DNA of 5,073 nt from positions 1 through 5,073 of the forward strand of contig WGAR01000046.1 of assembly GCA_015494725.1 (NCBI GenBank), in the 5' to 3' direction. Origin of the DNA: Thermodesulfobacteriaceae bacterium. Its GTDB lineage: Bacteria; Desulfobacterota; Thermodesulfobacteria; Thermodesulfobacteriales; Thermodesulfobacteriaceae. Every line of letters begins with the position of its first letter. Position 1 is the first letter of the stretch. Positions 1 through 4,606 of the stretch are shown here, piece after piece. The translations under genes were made by a program, and so were the position numbers. The notes beneath the pieces are model-generated. The model was given only the letters and a program-made list of their open reading frames with translations. It did no database searches and was not told the DNA's origin.

Positions 1-2
1 GG

Positions 3-140
3 GAGACCCTCATGGTGGGGAACGATCCCGAGGACGATTACCTGGGGGCCCTCCGGGCCGGACTCAGGGCCCGGCTCTACCGGGGCGAGAACCTGCTGGA
101 ACTCCTGTGCGAGGAGGTGGAAGGTGGCCGCTGCGGTTAG
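3..140 (+). CDS. HAD-like hydrolase, C-terminal end only (partial)
   Basis: Open from the left edge of the window and ending at TAG 138-140, this frame gives about 45 residues beginning ETLMVGNDPEDDYLGALRAG. The pattern MVGN-D-x(2)-DD followed by GA-x(2)-AGL is what the last conserved motif (motif IV) of haloacid dehalogenase-like phosphohydrolases looks like. There, acidic residues after a Gly-Asp/Asn turn help hold the catalytic magnesium, and the next helix carries the Ala-Gly pair. The tail after it (RARLYRGENLLELLCEEVEG) fits the closing strand and helix. The catalytic DxD and the cap domain lie outside the window, so substrate and subfamily cannot be stated. The next gene starts inside its last 17 bases, which suggests one transcript. 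The alternative is a chance open frame, but the motif match makes a real gene end more likely. Confidence 0.66.
   Translation, partial: ETLMVGNDPEDDYLGALRAGLRARLYRGENLLELLCEEVEGGRCG
111..117 (+). promoter_or_regulatory. Shine-Dalgarno for the YkgJ-family gene
   Basis: GAGGAGG ends six bases before GTG 124. It lies inside the coding sequence of the upstream HAD-like gene. It is the reason for choosing the GTG at 124 as the start of the cysteine-cluster gene and points to coupled translation of the two overlapping genes. Confidence 0.6.
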
Positions 141-714
141 ATTCAGGGACCTGGAAGAACTCTTTTCCGAGCTGGATCGGAATTTTGCCGAGGTAAAGAA
201 ACGCTTTCCCAAAGAGGTCCGCTGTCGCAGGGGGTGTACCGATTGTTGTTATGCTCCTTTTGATCTTTCGCTGGCCGAGGCCCTTTACCTGGCCCAGGCC
301 TTCCGGCGTCTTCCCCGGCGCGAACGACGGGAGGTGGAGCGGAGGCTGAGTAAATACGAAAGGGACTGGCAGGAAAAGGTCCCCAAACCCGTAACCCCCT
401 TTGTGCTCTCCACCCTGCGGTTGCGCTGTCCCTTCCTGGGAGAGAAGGGGTTGTGCGTGGTGTATGCTTACCGTCCGGCCACCTGTCGGATCTATGGGTT
501 GCCTCTGGCCATCGGGGAGGAGACCTTCGTGTGTCCGCGTTCCGGCTTTGAGCCCGGAAGGACCTATCCTACCGTAATTTTTCCGGAGGTGCTGCGGCGT
601 CTGGCGGAGATTTCGGAAAAGATCCTGCCCCGGGGAGGGAACCTGAGAGTGTCGTTAATCGGGGTGATCCGGGGGGAGTTCCCCGGCGCCCATCTCCTGA
701 CGCAGGATCTCTAG
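124..714 (+). CDS. YkgJ-family cysteine cluster protein (putative zinc/iron-chelating)
   Basis: This 196-residue protein has the hallmark of the YkgJ / CxxCxxCC family (formerly UPF0153), predicted to bind zinc or iron and of unknown biochemical role. The first cluster is C34-x3-C38-x2-C41-C42. The second block reads CPFLGEKGLC, then RPATCRIYG, and supplies C102, C111 and C121 with the family's typical R-P-x-x-C-R-x-Y-G ending. C137 (VCP) follows, for eight cysteines in total. Residues 5-30 and 52-85 look helical and charged. There is no signal peptide or membrane segment, so it is probably cytoplasmic. The start is GTG, supported by GAGGAGG six bases upstream. It overlaps the HAD-like gene by 17 bases, and its last 60 bases overlap the end of the opposite-strand TPR gene. 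The conserved core ends near residue 145; the tail is not recognisable. Family assignment is firm, but no function can be given. Confidence 0.88.
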   Translation: MAAAVRFRDLEELFSELDRNFAEVKKRFPKEVRCRRGCTDCCYAPFDLSLAEALYLAQAFRRLPRRERREVERRLSKYERDWQEKVPKPVTPFVLSTLRLRCPFLGEKGLCVVYAYRPATCRIYGLPLAIGEETFVCPRSGFEPGRTYPTVIFPEVLRRLAEISEKILPRGGNLRVSLIGVIRGEFPGAHLLTQDL

Positions 715-1257
715 GGCCTTTTCCACCAGCGCGGCCTGCTCCCGGGAACCCATCTGCCGGTAGATCTTGGCCGAAAGCTCATAGGCCTCAAGGGCGGCCT
801 GATATTTTCCCTGTTTTCGATAAACATCACCGATTCCGGCCAGCATCCGGGCGGCCCGATGGGCGTCCTTGTATTTTTCGGCGATCTCCAGGGCTCGATA
901 GAGATAGGGCAGGGCTTTTTCCGGCTGTCGCAGTTCCTTATATACATATACGATCTTTTCCGAAAGGATGGCCGTGCCCAGTTCGTCTCCGTACTCCTCG
1001 CAGATATCCAGGGCGATCTTATAGGGCTTGAGGGCCTTGTCAAAGCTTCCCCGATGGAAATAGAGATCACCCATTTTCTCCGCGGCATTGGCCGCCTCCT
1101 GGTAGCGGCCGTGCTCCACGAAGACCCGGTAGGCCTCCTCATAACGGGCCAGGGCGTCCAGACTCTTCCCCTGGGCATAAAGGATCTTGGCCTCCTGATA
1201 CCATTTCAGGGCCTCGGCCACCCGGGGATGGGTTTCCTGATTTGCTTCCTGATTCAT
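655..1257 (-). CDS. Tetratricopeptide repeat protein, long (about 40-residue) repeats
   Basis: This 200-residue protein is made almost wholly of helix pairs. Repeats fall at about residues 13-49, 55-90, 95-129 and 135-170. They share a 40-residue period seen in the turn glycines G30, G70 and G150 and in the A-L-x-x-Y-x-x-A-L/Y helices (e.g. KALKPYKIALDI, KALPYLYRALEI). This is the TPR_12-like type of array, which normally binds peptides or partner proteins. There is no signal peptide or transmembrane segment, so it is probably cytoplasmic. ATG 1257 is preceded by GGAGG five bases away, and its ATGA overlaps the stop of the HEAT gene, making it the last gene of a three-gene operon. The C-terminal tail (GAGELPPDHPD) is acidic and proline-rich and overlaps the opposite-strand YkgJ-family gene by 60 bases. 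The TPR fold is clear. The binding partner is unknown; the other two operon products are the obvious candidates. Confidence 0.87.
   Translation of the reverse strand: MNQEANQETHPRVAEALKWYQEAKILYAQGKSLDALARYEEAYRVFVEHGRYQEAANAAEKMGDLYFHRGSFDKALKPYKIALDICEEYGDELGTAILSEKIVYVYKELRQPEKALPYLYRALEIAEKYKDAHRAARMLAGIGDVYRKQGKYQAALEAYELSAKIYRQMGSREQAALVEKALEILRQEMGAGELPPDHPD
669..686. repeat. GC inverted repeat inside the convergent gene overlap
   Basis: CCGGGG at 669-674 and CCCCGG at 681-686 are perfect reverse complements separated by a 6-base loop. The repeat sits within the last codons of both the YkgJ-family gene (+) and the TPR gene (-). Neither strand has a T tract after it, so it is not a classical intrinsic terminator, but it is the only strong hairpin where two opposing transcripts meet. 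It may only reflect GC-rich codons. Confidence 0.35.
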
Positions 1258-2324
1258 GTTTTCCTCCAGCGCGTAAGGATTTGCTCCGCGAGGGAAGCTA
1301 TCTCCAGGGTTTCAAAGCGATCCTCCTCCGGACGATAGATTTCGAAGCAGCTCTTATCTTCGGAGAGGGGAGTAATCTCCCCGGCCACTTCCTTGAGATC
1401 CAGGGCCTCAAGCACCAGAAGGGTCAGTCCGCGTACCCGGGGATCCTGATCGCGTAGAAGGGGAAGCAACCGAAGGGGACCCTCCCGTCGCAGTAGCTCC
1501 GGATGGGCTTCGGCTATCCGCCACAGGGCGAAAAGGGCCGCGGGACGAAACTCGGGATAGGGGAGAAAGGCCATGAGGTTGCGGACATAAAGACCGAAGC
1601 GCTGCGGCAGGGCCCGGATGATCTCCCCCACTGTTTCCAGGGCTCCCCAGGCCGAGGCCGCGGAATCCGCACTGGCGTAAAGGAGCCGCTTGACCAGATC
1701 AGCGATATCCTCGGGCAATTCCTCGGCCAGATCCCGGGCGATGTCTCCCAGATACTTGATGGTGCGGAACCGAAGCTCCCGATCGGGATGATAAAGGAGT
1801 TTCTGCAGGGTGCGGATGTTCAGGGGCTGGACCGCGCAGAGATCCCGCAATTCCTGGAAGCGTTTCTCTGCCACCAGCTTTTCGGCCTCCGGGCGTCGGA
1901 GCTTTCGGGGCTTAGCCCGGGGGCGCTTCCTCTCCTGGCGTATCCTCCGTAGCTCCTCAAGCCCCTTTTCTCCCAGATCCTTCAGGTCTTCGGAAAGTTT
2001 GACGAAATAGAGGACTCCGGAGACCTTTCGCCCCTCAAGGTGTCTTTCCGGGACGAGCTGATGGGTGATCTGGTCGTAGGGTTCGAGCACGGCCTCCCGG
2101 AAGTCTTCCTCGGGAAGGAGCTCCCAGGCCAGTTCCGGTCGCCCCCCGCTGGCCAGAAATAGGGCTTCGGCAAAGGCGGCCCCCCGGTTGAATCCGGTGA
2201 CATCGCTGACATAGACCGCTCCACACTTACAGAAACCGGCGTCCAGATCCGCAAACTGATAGCCTAGATTGCGGGGAGGGGCTACGGGCTGACCACAGAA
2301 AGGACACCGGGGGGTGCGGTTCAT
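1254..2324 (-). CDS. Zinc-ribbon and HEAT-like repeat protein of unknown function
   Basis: The protein has 356 residues in three parts. At the N-terminus is a small zinc-ribbon-like knuckle: C7-x2-C10 (CPFCGQP) and C32-x-C34 (GFCKCG). Residues 36-125 form a mixed region with ELLPEEDFREAVLEPYDQ and GVLYFVKL, followed by a very basic linker at about 126-150 (RQERKRPRAKPRKLRR). From about 155 to 320 there are paired amphipathic helices of HEAT / PBS-lyase type, for example LLYHPDRELRFRTIKYLGDIA, FRPAALFALWRIAEAHPEL and LLRDQDPRVRGLTLLVLEAL. From memory it resembles HEAT proteins of sulfate reducers named after DVU0298, but I could not check this. No catalytic motif, signal peptide or membrane segment is seen. 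The basic linker could touch nucleic acid or an acidic partner (inference). The start ATG lies in an ATGA overlap with the preceding TPR gene and has no Shine-Dalgarno, so translation is probably coupled. Confidence 0.78.
   Translation of the reverse strand: MNRTPRCPFCGQPVAPPRNLGYQFADLDAGFCKCGAVYVSDVTGFNRGAAFAEALFLASGGRPELAWELLPEEDFREAVLEPYDQITHQLVPERHLEGRKVSGVLYFVKLSEDLKDLGEKGLEELRRIRQERKRPRAKPRKLRRPEAEKLVAEKRFQELRDLCAVQPLNIRTLQKLLYHPDRELRFRTIKYLGDIARDLAEELPEDIADLVKRLLYASADSAASAWGALETVGEIIRALPQRFGLYVRNLMAFLPYPEFRPAALFALWRIAEAHPELLRREGPLRLLPLLRDQDPRVRGLTLLVLEALDLKEVAGEITPLSEDKSCFEIYRPEEDRFETLEIASLAEQILTRWRKT
1263..1267 (-). promoter_or_regulatory. Shine-Dalgarno for the downstream TPR gene
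   Basis: Read on the minus strand, GGAGG lies five bases before ATG 1257, inside the end of the HEAT gene. It gives this gene its own strong ribosome site in addition to the ATGA overlap, unlike the HEAT gene upstream, which has none. Confidence 0.6.
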
Positions 2325-2917
2325 GTCTGGACCAGTTTTTCGAACTCGGGATTCACCGGATAACCCAGTTCCTTGGCCCGGTCCAGGGCCTGGCGGGCTT
2401 CCTCTTTTCGGCCCTGGTAATAGAGGGCCACCGCCAGATTGTTATAGGCCATGGAGAACTCCGGGGCATACTCCAGGGCCCGGCGACAGGCTTCCTCGGC
2501 CGCCGGATAGTCCTCCCGGGCAATGAGAACCGTGGACAGGTTGACCCATACCGCCGGCAGCTCGGGTTTGACCTCCAGGGCCCGGCGGTAATAATCCTCC
2601 GCGGCCTCGAGATCCCCCAGCTCGAAGGAAATGAGCCCCATGTTGGTCAGGGCTTCCGGGGAGGCGGGATAGATCTTTAAGGCCAGGGCAAAGGCCTTGC
2701 GGGCCTCCTCCAGCTCTCCTTCCCGGGCCAGGATGGTGCCCAGGTTGGTAAGGGCTTCGAAATTCTGGGGGTCGAGCCGGAGGATCTTTTTGAGGGTCTC
2801 CTTGGCCTCCTGAAGGCGCCCGGCCCGAAAATAGGCCAGCGCCAGCCGATGATGCGCAAAGATGGAACGCGGATTTTCCGCGGCTTCCTTTTCCAGTACA
2901 GCTATAATATCATCCAT
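2321..2917 (-). CDS. Tetratricopeptide repeat protein with five canonical TPRs
   Basis: From ATG 2917 the product has 198 residues. After a short leader helix (DDIIAVLEKEAAENP) come five in-phase 34-residue TPRs at about 18-51, 52-85, 86-119, 120-153 and 154-187. Prolines mark the boundaries at P16, P50, P84 and onward, and the usual small/aromatic pattern is present (LALAYFRAGRLQEAKETLKK, NLGTILAREGELEEARKAF). The fold is a superhelical adaptor that binds other proteins; no enzyme domain, signal peptide or membrane segment is present. It is the first gene of the minus-strand operon, and its TGA overlaps the ATG of the HEAT gene. A TTG at 2935 would add six residues, but it sits only about six bases from the start site predicted by the upstream promoter. 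The ATG has a purine-rich GGGGGA eight bases away, so I prefer the ATG. Partner and pathway are unknown. Confidence 0.86.
   Translation of the reverse strand: MDDIIAVLEKEAAENPRSIFAHHRLALAYFRAGRLQEAKETLKKILRLDPQNFEALTNLGTILAREGELEEARKAFALALKIYPASPEALTNMGLISFELGDLEAAEDYYRRALEVKPELPAVWVNLSTVLIAREDYPAAEEACRRALEYAPEFSMAYNNLAVALYYQGRKEEARQALDRAKELGYPVNPEFEKLVQT
2903..2908 (+). promoter_or_regulatory. Possible -10 box for mltG
   Basis: A perfect TATAAT occurs on the plus strand about 78 bases before the mltG ATG, inside the first codons of the opposing TPR gene. No hexamer resembling TTGACA stands 15-18 bases upstream and there is no extended TG motif, so the call is weak. It may simply be the complement of Asp-Ile-Ile-Ala codons. 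Confidence 0.22.
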
Positions 2918-2924
2918 GTAAGGA

Positions 2925-2930
2925 TCCCCC
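2925..2930 (-). promoter_or_regulatory. Shine-Dalgarno-like site for the first TPR gene
   Basis: On the minus strand, GGGGGA lies seven bases before ATG 2917. It supports that ATG over the TTG at 2935 as the start of the TPR gene. It is an imperfect match to GGAGG, so support is moderate. Confidence 0.4.
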
Positions 2931-2947
2931 GGCAAGAAGTTGCTCTT

Positions 2948-2975
2948 ATTCTAAAAGGATTGCGGGGTTTGTCCA
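2948..2975 (-). promoter_or_regulatory. Sigma70-like promoter of the TPR-HEAT-TPR operon
   Basis: Read on the minus strand, TGGACA (2975-2970) and TAGAAT (2953-2948) are separated by 16 bases. Each hexamer matches the sigma70 consensus in five of six positions. Transcription would begin near 2941, leaving a leader of about 24 bases before ATG 2917. It lies in the short gap between the divergent TPR operon and mltG. Prediction is by eye only. Confidence 0.45.
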
Positions 2976-2985
2976 GGGTCGGAGG
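2975..2985 (+). promoter_or_regulatory. Ribosome-binding region of mltG with unusual spacing
   Basis: GGAGG (2981-2985) touches the ATG at 2986 with no spacer, which is too close for normal use. AGGG at 2975-2978 is seven bases away and is the more plausible anti-SD contact. There is no ATG, GTG or TTG upstream in frame before the stop at 2905, and a later start (GTG 3019) would cut through the membrane anchor, so ATG 2986 is retained. Confidence 0.4.
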
Positions 2986-3987
2986 ATGAAGAAGGGTTGT
3001 CTTTTTCTCTCCCTGATAGTGGGGCTTTACCTGCTGGGCTGGTACATGGAGATCACCTCTCCGGTGAGCCACAAACCGGCTCCTCAGGTGGTCTTTATCC
3101 CGCCGGACACCCCGGTGAAGGAGGTGGCTCATATCCTCAAGGAACGAAAGCTCATACGCAGCACCTGGGCCTTCTATCTGGAGGGCCTGCGTCTGGGGGT
3201 GCTGGATAAGCTTAAGGCCGGGGAGTACGAGCTTTCCCCCCACCTGAGCCCGGCCCAGATCTTAGAGAAATTGGCCCGGGGTGAGGTCATCACCCACATC
3301 GTGACCATTCCAGAGGGCTATAATGTATGGGAGATAGCCCGCCTTCTGGATCGGGCCGGGCTGGTTTCCCGCAGGGAGTTTCTCTCTCTGGCCTTTAACG
3401 CCACCTTTGCCCATTCACTGGGGATTCCGGGGCCTTCGGTGGAGGGATTCCTCTTTCCCGATACCTATTATCTGGTCAAAGGGCTTTCCCCGGCGGAGAT
3501 CATAAAGATTATGGTTTCGCATTTCTGGAAGGTATGGGCCAAATACGAAAAGCGGGCGCAGGAGATGGGGGTTTCGGTCTATGAAGTGGTGACCCTGGCC
3601 TCCATCGTGGAGAAGGAGGCGGTATTTTCCCGGGAGAAACCCCTTATCGCCGCGGTGTACTGGAATCGCCTGCGGCGGGGAATGCCCCTTCAGGCCGACC
3701 CCACGGTGCGGTACGCCCTGAAACGTTTCCGGGGAAGACTATATTACAAGGATCTCAGGGTGGCCAATCCTTACAATACCTATCGCTATCCCGGTCTTCC
3801 CCCCACCCCCATAGCCAATCCCGGAGAGGATAGCCTTCGAGCGGTTCTTTATCCGGCCAAGGTTCCCTATCTTTATTTTGTTTCCAAGGGAGACGGTACC
3901 CATTACTTTTCCTCCACCTACCGGGAACATTTACGCGCGGTACGTCGCTATCGGCGCCACCGCCGTTATCAACGTAACCACCCATAA
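2986..3987 (+). CDS. mltG: Endolytic murein transglycosylase MltG (YceG-like)
   Basis: MltG cuts nascent glycan strands within the chain at the inner membrane, leaving 1,6-anhydro-MurNAc ends, and is thought to terminate peptidoglycan strand growth. The 333-residue length is normal for the family. A short cytoplasmic start (MKKGC) leads into one membrane segment at about 6-21. Next comes a LysM-like subdomain at about 33-95 (IPPDTPVKEVAHILKERKLI) and then the YceG domain at about 100-325. The active-site motif LASIVEKEA spans 204-212, with Glu209 the likely equivalent of the catalytic E218 of E. coli. Also conserved are ADPTVRYAL (237-245), NPYNTYRYPGLPPTPIANPG (261-280) and the closing FVSKGDGTHYFSSTYREH. 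The C-terminus is very basic (RRYRRHRRYQRNH). The gene is divergent from the TPR operon and lies 160 bases before mraZ. No key residue is missing. The Cys at position 5 is not in a lipobox. Confidence 0.96.
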   Translation: MKKGCLFLSLIVGLYLLGWYMEITSPVSHKPAPQVVFIPPDTPVKEVAHILKERKLIRSTWAFYLEGLRLGVLDKLKAGEYELSPHLSPAQILEKLARGEVITHIVTIPEGYNVWEIARLLDRAGLVSRREFLSLAFNATFAHSLGIPGPSVEGFLFPDTYYLVKGLSPAEIIKIMVSHFWKVWAKYEKRAQEMGVSVYEVVTLASIVEKEAVFSREKPLIAAVYWNRLRRGMPLQADPTVRYALKRFRGRLYYKDLRVANPYNTYRYPGLPPTPIANPGEDSLRAVLYPAKVPYLYFVSKGDGTHYFSSTYREHLRAVRRYRRHRRYQRNHP

Positions 3988-4060
3988 TTTTAGGCTATTT
4001 TCTTAATAGTTATAGCATAGAGACTTTAAAGGACCGTTCTACCCCCTCTCGTATAAGTAT

Positions 4061-4082
4061 TCTTTTTTCCGGTAAAAAAAGA
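4061..4082. repeat. T/A-tract inverted repeat upstream of the mraZ promoter
   Basis: TCTTTTTT (4061-4068) is the exact reverse complement of AAAAAAGA (4075-4082), with a 6-base CCGGTA loop between them. The structure is symmetrical and not followed by a T run on the plus strand, so it is a poor terminator for mltG. Its right arm doubles as the A-tract just before the mraZ -35 box. Confidence 0.45.
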
Positions 4083-4115
4083 GCCTTGACAATGGGGTGG
4101 GGTCGCTTGTAGCCT
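4074..4115 (+). promoter_or_regulatory. Promoter of mraZ and the dcw cluster
   Basis: A perfect -35 hexamer TTGACA lies at 4086-4091. A run of seven A residues at 4074-4080, five bases before it, is placed where an UP element would contact the alpha subunits of RNA polymerase. The best -10 at suitable distance is TAGCCT (4110-4115, 18-base spacing), which matches the consensus in only three positions. Transcription would start near 4122, at the first MraZ-box-like repeat. A strong -35 and UP element with a weak -10 suit a regulated promoter, but the -10 assignment is uncertain. Confidence 0.5.
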
Positions 4116-4120
4116 GGATG

Positions 4121-4150
4121 GTGGGATAAAGTGGGAGAAAGTGGTAAGTG
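4121..4150 (+). promoter_or_regulatory. MraZ-box operator: three tandem decamers
   Basis: Three consecutive 10-base units, GTGGGATAAA (4121), GTGGGAGAAA (4131) and GTGGTAAGTG (4141), place TGGGA, TGGGA and TGGTA exactly ten bases apart. MraZ is known to bind TGGGN repeats separated by five bases upstream of its own gene, with repeats on one face of the helix, and to repress (E. coli) or activate (Mollicutes) the dcw cluster. The third unit is degenerate and includes the GTG start codon of mraZ. The second holds GGGAG, the only Shine-Dalgarno-like site, ten bases before the start. Operator, leader and ribosome site therefore coincide. Confidence 0.75.
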
Positions 4151-4606
4151 TTCCGGGGGCGTTTTCGGCATACGCTGGATGAGAAGGGGCGGGTGAGTAT
4201 CCCGCGACGCTTTCGGGATGCCCTGCGGGAGCGATACGGTGGAAGCGCGCTGGTGGTAACCCGGTTGCCGGAATGTCTGGTGGCCTATCCCTGGGAGGAG
4301 TGGCGAAGACTGGAGGAACGATTTATGGCTTTGCCCCAGGATCTGCCCGAGGTGCGGCTTTATCTGCGCTTTTTCCTGGGGGCGGCGGAGGAATGTTTCC
4401 TGGATCGGCAGGGGCGAATCCTTCTGCCGGTCCACCTGCGTGAGGCCGCGGGAATCCAGAAGGAGGTGGAATTCCTTGGGTTGCTGGATCGATTCGAACT
4501 CTGGAACCCGGAGCGTCTCGAAGACCGACTCTCTCAAGCCGAGGCCGATTTTGAAGCCCTTTCCCGCCGCGTGGCGGAGCTCATGCACGGTGAAGATCGA
4601 GCATGA
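4148..4606 (+). CDS. mraZ: MraZ, transcriptional regulator of the dcw cluster
   Basis: MraZ is a DNA-binding protein with two SpoVT/AbrB-type swapped-hairpin domains. It forms large rings and binds repeats in front of its own operon, controlling division and cell wall genes. The 152-residue length is normal. The N-terminus MFRGRFRHTLDEKGRVSIP is the family signature, so the GTG at 4148 is the right start. The first DxxGR motif is D11-G14-R15 followed by S17-I-P19. The second is D86-G89-R90 followed by L93-P94 (DRQGRILLP). The C-terminal helix at about 118-148 is charged and coiled-coil-like. It is the first gene of the dcw cluster and its last 17 bases overlap rsmH. The upstream tandem TGGGA repeats indicate autoregulation. 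All conserved motifs are intact and the call is firm. Confidence 0.96.
   Translation: MFRGRFRHTLDEKGRVSIPRRFRDALRERYGGSALVVTRLPECLVAYPWEEWRRLEERFMALPQDLPEVRLYLRFFLGAAEECFLDRQGRILLPVHLREAAGIQKEVEFLGLLDRFELWNPERLEDRLSQAEADFEALSRRVAELMHGEDRA

Larger units (their letters stand above)
3988..4147 (+). promoter_or_regulatory. Regulatory gap between mltG and mraZ
   Basis: This is the longest stretch without a gene in the window (160 bases), and its first half is clearly richer in A/T than the flanking genes. The left part has a weak A/T stem (CTATT 3995-3999 with AATAG 4005-4009) but no T tract, so no convincing intrinsic terminator follows mltG. The middle holds an A/T hairpin at 4061-4082. The right part holds the mraZ promoter and MraZ-box-like repeats listed separately. 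Read-through from mltG into mraZ is therefore possible. Confidence 0.6.

Noticed and set aside
859..1338. Plus-strand open frame of 159 codons with hydrophobic stretches
   Set aside because: It is antisense to the TPR gene and the end of the HEAT gene, whose repeat patterns are unmistakable; no ribosome site or domain supports it.
1503..1952. Plus-strand open frame of 149 codons
   Set aside because: Antisense to the HEAT-like gene, rich in Gly, Pro and Gln, with no recognisable motif.
655..2917. CRISPR or tandem DNA repeats suggested by the repeat proteins
   Set aside because: The repeats are at the protein level and degenerate; no regular DNA repeat with spacers is visible.
2915..2935. TTG 2935 as the start of the first TPR gene
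   Set aside because: It would leave almost no leader after the predicted promoter and lacks a good ribosome site; ATG 2917 fits better.
2986..3003. Lipoprotein signal at the MltG N-terminus (Cys5)
   Set aside because: The cysteine precedes the hydrophobic segment instead of following it, and there is no lipobox; the segment is a membrane anchor.
3994..4016. Intrinsic terminator after mltG
   Set aside because: The stem is short and A/T only, and no T tract follows it.
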